In this document: piece after piece, positions 1-7,230 of the stretch | How the letters are laid out: each line of letters begins with the position of its first letter | Numbering within the stretch: position 1 is the first letter of the stretch | Source: an uncultured Muribaculum sp. | Lineage (GTDB): Bacteria > Bacteroidota > Bacteroidia > Bacteroidales > Muribaculaceae | Reading direction: 5' to 3' | NCBI GenBank assembly: GCA_947573015.1 | Contig: CANPDS010000110.1 | Location: 1 to 7,989, forward strand | DNA length: 7,989 nucleotides | The notes under the pieces: generated by a model | Database searches by the model: none | The model's input: only the letters and a program-made list of their open reading frames with translations | Told to the model about the DNA's origin: nothing | Position numbers and translations under genes: made by a program

Positions 1-1
1 T

Positions 2-391
2 ATCGCAGCCGTCAAAATCAAAGCCGAAAAGGAGGCTAAAGCAGCTGAAGAAGCCAAAGCGAAGGCCGAAGCTGAGGCAAAAGCCAAGGAGGCAGTGCAA
101 GAGGCCGAAGAGTCATTGATCGGAGCGACACAAGAGGAGGCACGCGCCGCACTACACCACACTCGCGTGAGGCTACTCGGTGAGGAGGCCGCTGCTGACA
201 AATCCGTATCCCCCGAAAAGTACAAGGCCATAACGGCTCTCGCCAAGCAACTGATCATGCAGTTGAGTGAGGGCAAGGCCGCAAAGCTTCCCGACCTCAC
301 GCCGGAACAGCGTATGAAATTCATAGCCGAGTGCGACACCATTACACTTGATGCTACAGGAATGCCTGCATTGGCAAAGGCGCCATTCTAA
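2..391 (+). CDS. Ala/Lys/Glu-rich coiled-coil protein, 3' part only
   Basis: The reading frame is open from the first complete codon at position 2 to the TAA at 389-391, so the true start lies upstream of the window and 129 codons are visible. A GTG at 95 is in frame, but the same charged repeat pattern continues upstream of it, so I do not take it as the start. The first 40 or so visible residues are almost only Ala, Lys and Glu in an irregular KAEAEAKAKE-like repeat, which predicts a long charged helix or coiled coil. The last 80 residues are more complex and look like a small helical domain (segment PEKYKAITALAKQLIMQLSE). I do not recognise a family. It sits 13 bp upstream of the DUF2800 nuclease and is probably co-transcribed with it; by position it may be an early phage protein that works with DNA or with the nuclease, but that is only inference. 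Confidence 0.8.
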   Translation: MAAVKIKAEKEAKAAEEAKAKAEAEAKAKEAVQEAEESLIGATQEEARAALHHTRVRLLGEEAAADKSVSPEKYKAITALAKQLIMQLSEGKAAKLPDLTPEQRMKFIAECDTITLDATGMPALAKAPF

Positions 392-404
392 AATAGTGAC
401 CGCC

Positions 405-1559
405 ATGCCAGGACAACACGCATTAATGTCACCATCCGCGGCAGAGCGGTGGATGAACTGCCCGGCTGCACCGAGGCTGGAAGCCGCAGTGCCCGACCGC
501 GAGAGCAGCTACGCACAGGAGGGTACTCTGGCCCACGCCTACTGCGCCAAGAAGCTAAAGCAGTATCTCGGCCGCCCCACCGGCGGCGAGGACAGAGAGA
601 TAGCTGAACTCAACCCCACATACTACTCCGGAGAGATGGACGAGTATACCGACACCTACGTGGCTATCGTGCTCGGCAAGTTCAACGCTGCACTCGCCAG
701 CACATCAGACGCGCAGTTGCTCGTGGAAACCCGCCTCGACTTCTCCGACTACGTGCCCGACGCGTTCGGCACATCCGATGCCATCATCATCGCCGACGGC
801 CTGATGGAGGTGATCGACTTCAAGTACGGCAAAGGCAAGGAAGTATCGGCCGAGGACAATCCGCAGATGAAGATCTACGCTCTCGGCGCATATCTGGCCA
901 ACTGCTTCGAGTACGGCATAACCGATGTGCGTATGACCATCGTGCAGCCGCGTATCGACAATTTCAGCACCGCCGACCTCTCCGCCGCCGAGTTGCTGCG
1001 ATGGGCTGAGGAGGAGCTAAGACCCAAAGCCCAGGAGGCATACAGAGGCTACGGACCGCAGAACCCCGGCAAGTGGTGTCAGTTCTGCAACGTGAAGTGC
1101 AGCTGCAAGGCCCTGGCCGACCGTTGCACATCGCTCTCCACCGACAACTCCGATCCACGTCTTATCGCACCTGCCGCTATGTCCGCAGTGCTCGCATGGC
1201 TTCCCATTGTCAAATCGTGGGCCACAAGCGTCGAGGAGTACGCGCTGGAGCAGGCATTGGGCGGCGTAGATTATCCCGGCTACAAACTTGTGGAGGGCCG
1301 TAGCGTGCGCAAGATCACTGACCCGGAGGCCGTGGCCTCCCTGCTGTCGGGCGAAGGGTACGACCGCTCCGAGTATATGAAGCCGGAGGCGCTGTGCAAC
1401 ATAACCGATCTGGAGAAACTTGTCGGCAAGAAGCATTTCGCCGCGTTGTGCTCCACCTACATCACCAAGCCGCAGGGCAAGCCTACGCTCGTCACAGTCG
1501 ATGACAAGCGCCCGGCATTCAACTCCGCAACGGAGGATTTCAAGAATATCAACATATAA
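405..1559 (+). CDS. DUF2800 family RecB/Cas4-like nuclease with Fe-S cysteines
   Basis: This 384-aa protein belongs to the DUF2800 phage family, a branch of the PD-(D/E)XK exonucleases. The start at 405 is chosen because the family opens with a motif like MPGxHAxxSPSxAxRW; the longer frame from 348 adds 19 unrelated residues and overlaps the previous gene. Visible motifs in order are: Cys19 in WMNCP; EGTLAH with His44 (RecB motif I); Glu108 in VETRLD; GTSD with Asp125; IDFKYG with Asp138 and Lys140 (the D...(D/E)xK core); and QMKIY with Gln154 and Tyr158 (the QxxxY motif). A C-terminal cluster Cys225-x2-Cys228-x5-Cys234 together with Cys19 matches the one-plus-three cysteine arrangement of the 4Fe-4S cluster in Cas4/AddB nucleases; Cys232 and Cys240 are extra. 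Expected role: metal-dependent DNA end resection for recombination or replication, together with the SSB encoded 34 bp downstream. The family assignment is firm; the exact polarity and substrate are inference. Confidence 0.93.
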   Translation: MPGQHALMSPSAAERWMNCPAAPRLEAAVPDRESSYAQEGTLAHAYCAKKLKQYLGRPTGGEDREIAELNPTYYSGEMDEYTDTYVAIVLGKFNAALASTSDAQLLVETRLDFSDYVPDAFGTSDAIIIADGLMEVIDFKYGKGKEVSAEDNPQMKIYALGAYLANCFEYGITDVRMTIVQPRIDNFSTADLSAAELLRWAEEELRPKAQEAYRGYGPQNPGKWCQFCNVKCSCKALADRCTSLSTDNSDPRLIAPAAMSAVLAWLPIVKSWATSVEEYALEQALGGVDYPGYKLVEGRSVRKITDPEAVASLLSGEGYDRSEYMKPEALCNITDLEKLVGKKHFAALCSTYITKPQGKPTLVTVDDKRPAFNSATEDFKNINI

Positions 1560-1593
1560 CAACCCTATCCAAATAATCAAAATCATTACAATC

Positions 1594-2154
1594 ATGATCG
1601 ATCCAGTAGTAAAAGGTACTAAAGTAGTATTCGGCCCATGCCGTCTGAGCTACACCCACGTTTTCCAGAAGCACAGCTTCGACGGAAATGACTCCGAGGG
1701 GAAATACTCCACCAACATCCTTATCCCCAAGAAGGAGAAGGAGACCGTCAACGCCATCAGGAAGGCAATCGAGGCCGCCAAGGCCGAGGCCATCGTATCG
1801 AAATGGAAAGGCAAGGAGCCAAAGAACCTTGCATCGCCACTCATGGACGGTGACGACAAGGACGACGAGGTATATGCAGGTCACTATTACCTCAATGCCA
1901 AGAGCAGCACACGCCCCGGTGTGGTAGACGCGAAAGGGGTCACCATCGTAGATGAGGAGGAGATCTACAGCGGAGTATGGGTTGTCGTGTCAGTGTCATT
2001 CTTCGGCTTCGATGTCAATGTCAACAAAGGCATAGCATGCGGTCTCAACAACATAATGAAGTTCAAGGACGGCGACCGTCTGGGTGGCCGCGTATCAGCT
2101 GAAGCTGACTTCGCCGGAATCAACCTCGATGACGAGAGCGACGATGATATCTAA
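1594..2154 (+). CDS. DUF2815 phage single-stranded DNA-binding protein
   Basis: A 186-aa protein of the DUF2815 family, whose Enc34 phage member is an OB-fold ssDNA-binding protein related to T7 gp2.5. Recognisable family segments are the N-terminal VVFGPCRLSYTHVFQ (residues 11-25), KYSTNILIPK (37-46) and, towards the C-terminus, the VNKGIACGLNNIMKFKDGDR block followed by LGGR and an ADF stretch. The last eight residues contain six acidic ones (DDESDDDI), the kind of acidic tail that SSBs use to dock partner proteins such as polymerase or helicase. The start at 1594 gives the usual family length; the frame is open further upstream to 1420, but that part lies inside the DUF2800 gene and has shadow-like composition. 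It follows the nuclease by 34 bp with no strong Shine-Dalgarno, only an A/T-rich leader. Role: coats ssDNA exposed by the helicase and nuclease and may promote annealing. Confidence 0.92.
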   Translation: MIDPVVKGTKVVFGPCRLSYTHVFQKHSFDGNDSEGKYSTNILIPKKEKETVNAIRKAIEAAKAEAIVSKWKGKEPKNLASPLMDGDDKDDEVYAGHYYLNAKSSTRPGVVDAKGVTIVDEEEIYSGVWVVVSVSFFGFDVNVNKGIACGLNNIMKFKDGDRLGGRVSAEADFAGINLDDESDDDI

Positions 2155-2173
2155 TCATTCATAACTGACCCAT

Positions 2174-2207
2174 GCCCCGGCGGTGGCGCTGCCACTATCG
2201 CCGGGGC
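2174..2207 (+). promoter_or_regulatory. Very stable GC-rich hairpin in the SSB/Cys-protein spacer
   Basis: Two nested perfect arms pair here: GCCCCGGCG (2174-2182) with CGCCGGGGC (2199-2207), then GTGGC (2183-2187) with GCCAC (2191-2195). This gives 14 base pairs with a 3-nt loop (2188-2190) and a 3-nt bulge (TAT, 2196-2198). It starts 20 bp after the SSB stop codon and ends 15 bp before the next start codon. No T-run follows (TAACAATCAAGCC), so it is not a standard intrinsic terminator. It could stabilise the 3' end of the upstream mRNA, act as a processing site, attenuate transcription of downstream genes, or modulate initiation of the next gene. The structure is seen directly; its function is inference. 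Confidence 0.6.
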
Positions 2208-2222
2208 TAACAATCAAGCCAA

Positions 2223-2513
2223 ATGCAAGAAGAGAAAACGTGCGCCCGGTTGGAGCGTTTTATTAAGCAATGCCAAGCCGATGTCCACAAACTTAAAATA
2301 CCGGAGCAATACCGCGAGGATCTGCGCGGAATGGCCACTAAGGGTAACTGCCAGTTCTCCGACAGATGCAAGGAATGGAGAACGTGCCCCCTGGCAAAGC
2401 AGCATCGCATAGGATGCGGAATCAACCCTGTTTTTCTAAAACCCGTTGCCGACCCATCCAGCACGGACTCTGGCAATGACTCACGATACATCCCAAACAA
2501 TATAGGCCGATGA
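2223..2513 (+). CDS. Small Cys-rich protein of unknown function, coupled to DNA polymerase
   Basis: A 96-aa protein that I do not recognise. The N-terminal half (to about residue 38) is charged and probably helical. The middle has a cysteine cluster Cys43-x5-Cys49-x5-Cys55-x9-Cys65 with His61 close by, which could bind zinc or an Fe-S cluster; Cys7 and Cys17 lie earlier. The C-terminal 25 residues are polar and probably unstructured (SSTDSGNDS). The TGA stop overlaps the ATG of the polymerase gene in an ATGA arrangement, so the two are very likely translationally coupled. The position between the SSB and the polymerase suggests a replication accessory role, for example a small DNA- or polymerase-binding factor, but the sequence alone does not prove it. 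The start at 2223 has no Shine-Dalgarno and follows a strong hairpin. Confidence 0.8.
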   Translation: MQEEKTCARLERFIKQCQADVHKLKIPEQYREDLRGMATKGNCQFSDRCKEWRTCPLAKQHRIGCGINPVFLKPVADPSSTDSGNDSRYIPNNIGR

Positions 2514-4462
2514 AAGAATTAGGAATCGACATAGAGACCTACAGCAGCGTGGATCTGCCAAGCAGTGGCGTATACAAATACGTCGAGGCTCCCGACTTCA
2601 CGATACTGCTGTTTGCTTACAGCATCGACAATGGCCCGGTGACGTGCGTGGATCTCGCATGCGGTGAGACATTGCCCGAAGATGTATTGTCAGCACTGAC
2701 TGATCCGTCGGTAGTAAAGACGGCATTCAATGCGGCATTCGAGCGAATATGCATAAGTCGCTATCTCGGATACGCCAAGCCCTTCGATCCGGCACAGTGG
2801 AGATGCACAATGGTACGTGCCGCCCGCATGGGCCTCCCTCTGGCATTGGGCCAGTGCGGCGATGTGCTGAAACTCGCGGATGGGAAAATGGCTGAAGGCA
2901 AGACCCTGATCCGCTTCTTCTCCATGCCCGGACGTGGGGGAGTGCGCCACATGCCCGACTCAGCTCCGGAGAAATGGAGACTTTTCAAAAAGTACTGTAT
3001 CCGCGATGTGGAGGTTGAACAGGCCATATTGGCCAAAGTGCGCCGCCTCGAAGCGCCGGATTTTGACGATGAACTGTATATAGCTGATCAGGAGATCAAC
3101 GACCGTGGAGTGATGATCGACCGTGTACTCGTAGACAACGCTGCCCGTTTCGACGAAGAGTACAAAACCGAGCTGCTGAAAGAGGCACAGCAGATCTCCA
3201 GCATGGAGAATCCTAACAGCCCGACACAGATCAAAGCATATCTGCAAAAAGTCACGGGCACAAGCATCGCGAGCCTCAACAAAGCTAATCTCGATGAACT
3301 TGACGAGCAGCTGGTATATTGGCCCAAAGCGCGCCGTGTACTCGCCCTGCGCCGCGAAATGGGCAAAACTTCAAACAAGAAGTACAACGCCATGCAGGCC
3401 TGCGTATGCTCCGACGGACGCATACATGGGTTACTTCAATTCTACGGAGCTGCACGCACCGGACGGTGGGCCGGCAGATTGGTGCAGGTGCAGAATCTTC
3501 CTCAAAACCACATGCCGGATCTCGACTTTGCCCGTAATATGGTTAAAGGCGGTGATCTTGATGAGTTCGAGATGAACTACTCAAATGTAACGCAGGTGTT
3601 GAGCGAACTGATTCGCACGGCGTTCGTCGCCGCTCCTGGCCATACGTTTCACGTCTGCGACTTCTCCGCTATCGAGGCTCGTGTCATCGCATGGCTTGCC
3701 GGAGAGAGCTGGGTGCTCGACGTATTCCGTCAGGGCGGCGACATCTACTGCGAGACCGCTTCCCAGATGTTCGGCGTGCCTGTAGAGAAACATGGACGCA
3801 ACGCCGACCTCCGCCAGAAAGGAAAAATCGCGGTTTTGGCCTTAGGCTATGGCGGCGGCGTGTCCGCTCTTGAAGCCATGGGAGGCAAGCGTCTGGGACT
3901 GACCGAAACCGAGGAGCGCGAGATCGTGAGGCTGTGGCGTGGTTCCAACCCAAAAATCGTGCGACTTTGGGACATCATCGAAAAAGCCGCTATCTCCGTT
4001 ATCAAGACCGGTAAGGAGATAAAGATCCACCGAGGAATTATTGTCGGATTCCAATGGGGCATGCTCACTATCACTCTACCCTCCGGTCGTGTAATGTGCT
4101 ATCCCCGTGCTACCATAGGCACGGAATACAACGACGGATGGAGGGGTGACCACGACATCATAGAATATGAGGGTCTTAACCAGACCACGAAGAAATGGGG
4201 CAAGATCCGGACATATGGCGGCAAACTTACAGAAAACGTGGTGCAGGCCCTCGCACGCGACATACTTGGTATGGTGATACTCCGTGCACGCCGCGACAAC
4301 CTTCCGGTGGTGTTCCACATTCACGATGAGATTGTAGTCGAGGCTCCACTGGAACGCCCATTGTCCGATGTTATCAACCTATTCAGTGAACCTATCGCCT
4401 GGTGCCGCGACCTCCCTCTCAAAGGTGCAGGCTACACTACTCCCTATTACCTTAAAGATTAA
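2510..4462 (+). CDS. Family A DNA polymerase with 3'-5' exonuclease domain (phage type)
   Basis: A 650-aa replicative DNA polymerase of the PolI superfamily, without a 5' nuclease domain. The N-terminal proofreading domain shows the DEDDy motifs: DIET with Asp7 and Glu9 (Exo I), NAAFE with Asn74 and Glu78 (Exo II, Glu where E. coli PolI has Asp424), and YCIRD with Tyr162 and Asp166 (Exo III). The polymerase domain has a GAARTGRWAG segment ahead of the palm, motif A as DFSAIEAR (Asp384, Glu389), motif B as RQKGKIAVLALGYG (Arg435, Lys439, Tyr447), and motif C as HDE (His605, Asp606, Glu607), so all catalytic residues are present. Leu443 occupies the position of PolI Phe762 / T7 Tyr526; from memory this is usual in the related phage polymerases. 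Length and motif layout are those of a complete enzyme. It begins within the stop codon of the Cys-rich gene (ATGA overlap), which suggests coupled translation. Role: copies the phage genome from primers made by the primase-helicase encoded downstream. Confidence 0.97.
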   Translation: MKELGIDIETYSSVDLPSSGVYKYVEAPDFTILLFAYSIDNGPVTCVDLACGETLPEDVLSALTDPSVVKTAFNAAFERICISRYLGYAKPFDPAQWRCTMVRAARMGLPLALGQCGDVLKLADGKMAEGKTLIRFFSMPGRGGVRHMPDSAPEKWRLFKKYCIRDVEVEQAILAKVRRLEAPDFDDELYIADQEINDRGVMIDRVLVDNAARFDEEYKTELLKEAQQISSMENPNSPTQIKAYLQKVTGTSIASLNKANLDELDEQLVYWPKARRVLALRREMGKTSNKKYNAMQACVCSDGRIHGLLQFYGAARTGRWAGRLVQVQNLPQNHMPDLDFARNMVKGGDLDEFEMNYSNVTQVLSELIRTAFVAAPGHTFHVCDFSAIEARVIAWLAGESWVLDVFRQGGDIYCETASQMFGVPVEKHGRNADLRQKGKIAVLALGYGGGVSALEAMGGKRLGLTETEEREIVRLWRGSNPKIVRLWDIIEKAAISVIKTGKEIKIHRGIIVGFQWGMLTITLPSGRVMCYPRATIGTEYNDGWRGDHDIIEYEGLNQTTKKWGKIRTYGGKLTENVVQALARDILGMVILRARRDNLPVVFHIHDEIVVEAPLERPLSDVINLFSEPIAWCRDLPLKGAGYTTPYYLKD

Positions 4463-4480
4463 AATCCAATACTCAGTCAT

Positions 4481-4720
4481 ATGTCAAAACGAAACCGCAA
4501 AGAATGCCATAAAGGCATATCTTGATAAACGTGCCAACGAAGACCCGCAATTCGCCACAAGCTACTCCCATCAGGCAACCGTTTAGAGACAGTTGAGGTT
4601 TCCCTCAGAACCTACAAAGTAGTGCAAAGCCGGGCGAAGTTCAACTGCAAATCCGATTACCATGATCAGATAATCAACCTTGTAAACCAAAATATCTCCC
4701 TCATTAAAAATATAAGCTGA
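4481..4720 (+). pseudogene. Probable twice-frameshifted small gene, PcfK-like N-terminus
   Basis: The space between polymerase and primase-helicase holds coding-like sequence that changes frame twice. An ATG at 4481 opens a frame that stops after 14 codons (TGA 4523-4525). The neighbouring frame, from about 4482 to the TAG at 4584-4586, reads NETAKNAIKAYLDKRANEDP followed by QFATSY, which resembles from memory the start of PcfK-like proteins of Bacteroidota. Removing one A from the AAAA run at about 4486-4489 would join ATG to it as MSNETAKN. Beyond about 4562 the original frame is open to the TGA at 4718-4720 and reads protein-like (TVEVSLRTYKVVQSR, then a YHDQIINLVNQN helix), with no convincing start of its own. 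With both shifts repaired the product would be about 79 residues. It may be a decayed gene, a sequencing error pair, or less likely recoded; the PcfK link is tentative. Confidence 0.42.
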
Positions 4721-4755
4721 CTTGTTGACAACGGGCAAATTAGCGAAATGATGAT

Positions 4756-7230
4756 ATGATTAATCCACTTAAACTAATAAACGACTTCGACTTGGACATT
4801 GCCACGGCTCCGAGCCGTGTGTCCAAGCGATGGAAAAACCGTGCGTGGAAATGGAGCGAGCTGTTAAGGCGTTGCTCCTGCACCACCCGCACGGCCGAGA
4901 CTGTGCGTGAGTACATGCGCATGAGTCGTGAGGAACAGAGCCGGATCAAGGACGTGGGAGGTTTTGTAGGTGGCTATCTGAGCAATGGCACCCGTAAAAC
5001 GGCCAACGTCCTTTACCGCTCAATAGTGACTCTCGATATAGATTACGGCACACCCGATGTGTGGGAGGACTTCACCCTTACATTCGGATGTGCGGCCGCC
5101 ATATACAGCACCCACAAGCATACGAAAGACAATCCTCGTCTGCGTCTGCTTCTGCCGGCCAACCGACAGATGACCCCTGCCGAGTATGAGCCGGTGTGCC
5201 GCTATTGGACCTCCCGTATCGGTATTGAGCTGTTTGACCATACTACCTATCAGCTGCCTCGACTCTTCTACTGGCCCAGTTCCAGCAAGGACGGAGACTA
5301 TTTCTTCGACTATCAGGACGGCCCGGCATTCGATGTGGACGAGATATTGGCTACATACCGGAATCCGCAGGATGTAAGCGAATGGCCGATGTCAAGCAGG
5401 GAGAGCGAGGTAATGGCTCATGAGATCCGGAAAGCAGGCGACCCTCTGGAGAAACCGGGGCTTATCGGTGCGTTCTGCCGTGCCTACTCCATCGAGGAAG
5501 CTATCGAGAAATTTCTTTCCGACGTGTATGAGAAAACCGCCCACGAGGGCCGATATACATACCGATCAGGAAGTGTAGCCGGAGGTATGGTGGTATATGA
5601 AGGTAAATTCGCCTTCTCCCATCACGACACCGACCCTGCGAGCCGACAGCTGTGCAACGCATTTGATTTAGTCCGTATACACAAGTTCGGCATAGAGGAT
5701 GAGGGATCAAAAGCCACCGATATAACCAAGCGTCCCTCATATCTTAAGATGCAGGAGTTCGTGGCGGCTGATACTACGGTGCGTGTCCTTCTTACTAAGG
5801 AAAGGATCTCTGATGCTACCGACGATTTCGCCGGCATTGATCTATCTGTAGAAGCTGCTATCGAGGAGGCCAATACCGACTGGATGAAGGATCTGGACTA
5901 CGACAAGAAGGGAAATATTAAGGCAACTCCCAAAAGCCTTAAGACAATCATGCTTAATGACCCTTCGTTTGCCATGGTGAAGTTCGACCTGTTCAGCCAG
6001 CGCGACGCTATTACCGATCCTCAGTGCCCGTTCGTCGGCACGCACTCTCCCGACGAGGTGGATGATACATCGCTGTCACGCATGTGTTGTTACCTGTCGG
6101 AGATGTATGGTATCGATCTGTCAATAAACTCACTTATCGACAAGATGCTCAAACTAACAGCTCCGGAGCGCTCCTATCACGCGGTGAAAGACTTCATAGG
6201 CGCCGAGAAGTGGGACGGAGTACCTCGTGTAGACACATTGCTCATTGACTATCTCGGAGCGGAGGATACTTTGCTTAACCGCGCTATCATGCGTAAATGG
6301 ATGGCAGGAGCTGTAGGCCGCGCGCTTGATGTGGATCCGGATACGGGCGAGGGTATTAAGTTCGACTACTGTCTGGTGCTGTTTGGTGAACAGGGCACAG
6401 GCAAGAGCACATTCACCGAGATACTGGCTAACAAGTGGCGAGGGTCAATCTCTTTTGCAGATGCGAAGAAGGAGCAGTACGAGACCCTGCAACAATCGTG
6501 GCTCGTGGAGATCCCGGAGTTCAAAGGCATGAAGTCAGCGGACACTGATGCGATAAAGGACCTCATCACGAGCCGGTCTGACAACTTCCGTGCGGCGTAT
6601 GCCCGTCAGTGGAATAAGAACCCGCGCCACAGTGTGCTTATCGGTTCGACCAACAACGAGTATTTCCTGAAGGACACCACCGGCAACAGGCGGTTCTGGG
6701 TGGTGAAGGTGACCGGCGGAGGCGGCCCTGCCGCGTGGGCTTCGAAGCTCCGCAATGAAGTGGGCCAGATATGGGCGGAGGCATACCTTATATACAAAGG
6801 TGGAGAGCCGCTGATGCTTACCGATGATCTGGAGAAGAGCATGCGCGATTATGCAGATTCTTTCAATGAGGTCATGGGCGATCCGCTTCGTGACTATTTG
6901 ACCGAGTGGCTTGACATCCCACTGCCTGTCGACTGGGATACCTACGAGCCGTCGAAGCGTGTGTCGTATTACCGTAACTACGACCCTCTGTCTCCTGCCG
7001 GATCTGTGACCCGCATGCGTGTCGCTATCCATGAGATCGTGACCACCTGCCCCTACCCTAATATATCGAAGTTCGGTCCGCAGCGCATAGGCGCGATACT
7101 GAGATCTCTGGGCTGGGAAAAGATGAAAGGACAGAAGAGATTGGGTGGCTACGGTAGGGGACTAGATGGTAAGAATATTAGAGCCACTTTTTACGTCCGC
7201 TGTCAATCTGTAAGTGAAGACGATATTTAG
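4756..7230 (+). CDS. Primase-helicase: AEP-like primase domain plus VapE/VirE superfamily ATPase
   Basis: An 824-aa two-part replication protein. The N-terminal region carries motifs expected of an archaeo-eukaryotic primase fold: LDID with Asp94 and Asp96 (metal-binding DxD), STH with Ser118 and His120 followed by an Arg-rich NPRLRLLLP strand, and a later acidic position in FDHTTYQLPRLFYWP (Asp161). The C-terminal part is the virulence-associated E (VirE, PF05272-type) ATPase: a lead-in with WDGVPRVDTLL (Trp486), Walker A GEQGTGKST (544-552, Lys550), Walker B-like WLVEIPEF (Glu585 and Glu588), sensor 1 GSTNN (Asn633, Asn634) and the arginine finger region TGNRRFW (Arg645, Arg646). The extreme C-terminus (ILRSLGW, 781-787) looks like a winged-helix-type DNA-binding tail. 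Role: makes primers and unwinds DNA as the replication initiator/helicase. The only plausible in-frame start is ATG 4756. It lies directly upstream of a repeat-rich AT-rich spacer that is a candidate binding site for it. The primase motifs are less certain than the ATPase. Confidence 0.95.
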   Translation: MINPLKLINDFDLDIATAPSRVSKRWKNRAWKWSELLRRCSCTTRTAETVREYMRMSREEQSRIKDVGGFVGGYLSNGTRKTANVLYRSIVTLDIDYGTPDVWEDFTLTFGCAAAIYSTHKHTKDNPRLRLLLPANRQMTPAEYEPVCRYWTSRIGIELFDHTTYQLPRLFYWPSSSKDGDYFFDYQDGPAFDVDEILATYRNPQDVSEWPMSSRESEVMAHEIRKAGDPLEKPGLIGAFCRAYSIEEAIEKFLSDVYEKTAHEGRYTYRSGSVAGGMVVYEGKFAFSHHDTDPASRQLCNAFDLVRIHKFGIEDEGSKATDITKRPSYLKMQEFVAADTTVRVLLTKERISDATDDFAGIDLSVEAAIEEANTDWMKDLDYDKKGNIKATPKSLKTIMLNDPSFAMVKFDLFSQRDAITDPQCPFVGTHSPDEVDDTSLSRMCCYLSEMYGIDLSINSLIDKMLKLTAPERSYHAVKDFIGAEKWDGVPRVDTLLIDYLGAEDTLLNRAIMRKWMAGAVGRALDVDPDTGEGIKFDYCLVLFGEQGTGKSTFTEILANKWRGSISFADAKKEQYETLQQSWLVEIPEFKGMKSADTDAIKDLITSRSDNFRAAYARQWNKNPRHSVLIGSTNNEYFLKDTTGNRRFWVVKVTGGGGPAAWASKLRNEVGQIWAEAYLIYKGGEPLMLTDDLEKSMRDYADSFNEVMGDPLRDYLTEWLDIPLPVDWDTYEPSKRVSYYRNYDPLSPAGSVTRMRVAIHEIVTTCPYPNISKFGPQRIGAILRSLGWEKMKGQKRLGGYGRGLDGKNIRATFYVRCQSVSEDDI

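Noticed and set aside
348..404. Longer N-terminus for the DUF2800 protein from ATG 348
   Set aside because: The added 19 residues overlap the upstream gene's end and do not fit the family, which begins at the MPGxHA motif encoded from 405.
1420..1593. Longer N-terminus for the SSB from ATG 1420
   Set aside because: The extra residues are Ser/Arg-rich shadow translation of the nuclease gene's 3' end, and the family starts near 1594.
1017..1595. 192-codon minus-strand frame opposite the DUF2800 gene
   Set aside because: It is the shadow of a well-supported nuclease gene in GC-richer coding DNA; its translation shows no recognisable motif.
4594..4607. Small hairpin TGAGG-TTTC-CCTCA as a terminator
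   Set aside because: The stem has only 5 bp, no T-run follows, and it lies inside the coding-like later frame of the broken small gene.
6535..7032. 165-codon minus-strand frame opposite the primase-helicase gene
   Set aside because: It lies fully within the ATPase domain coding region on the other strand and has no motif; a frame shadow.
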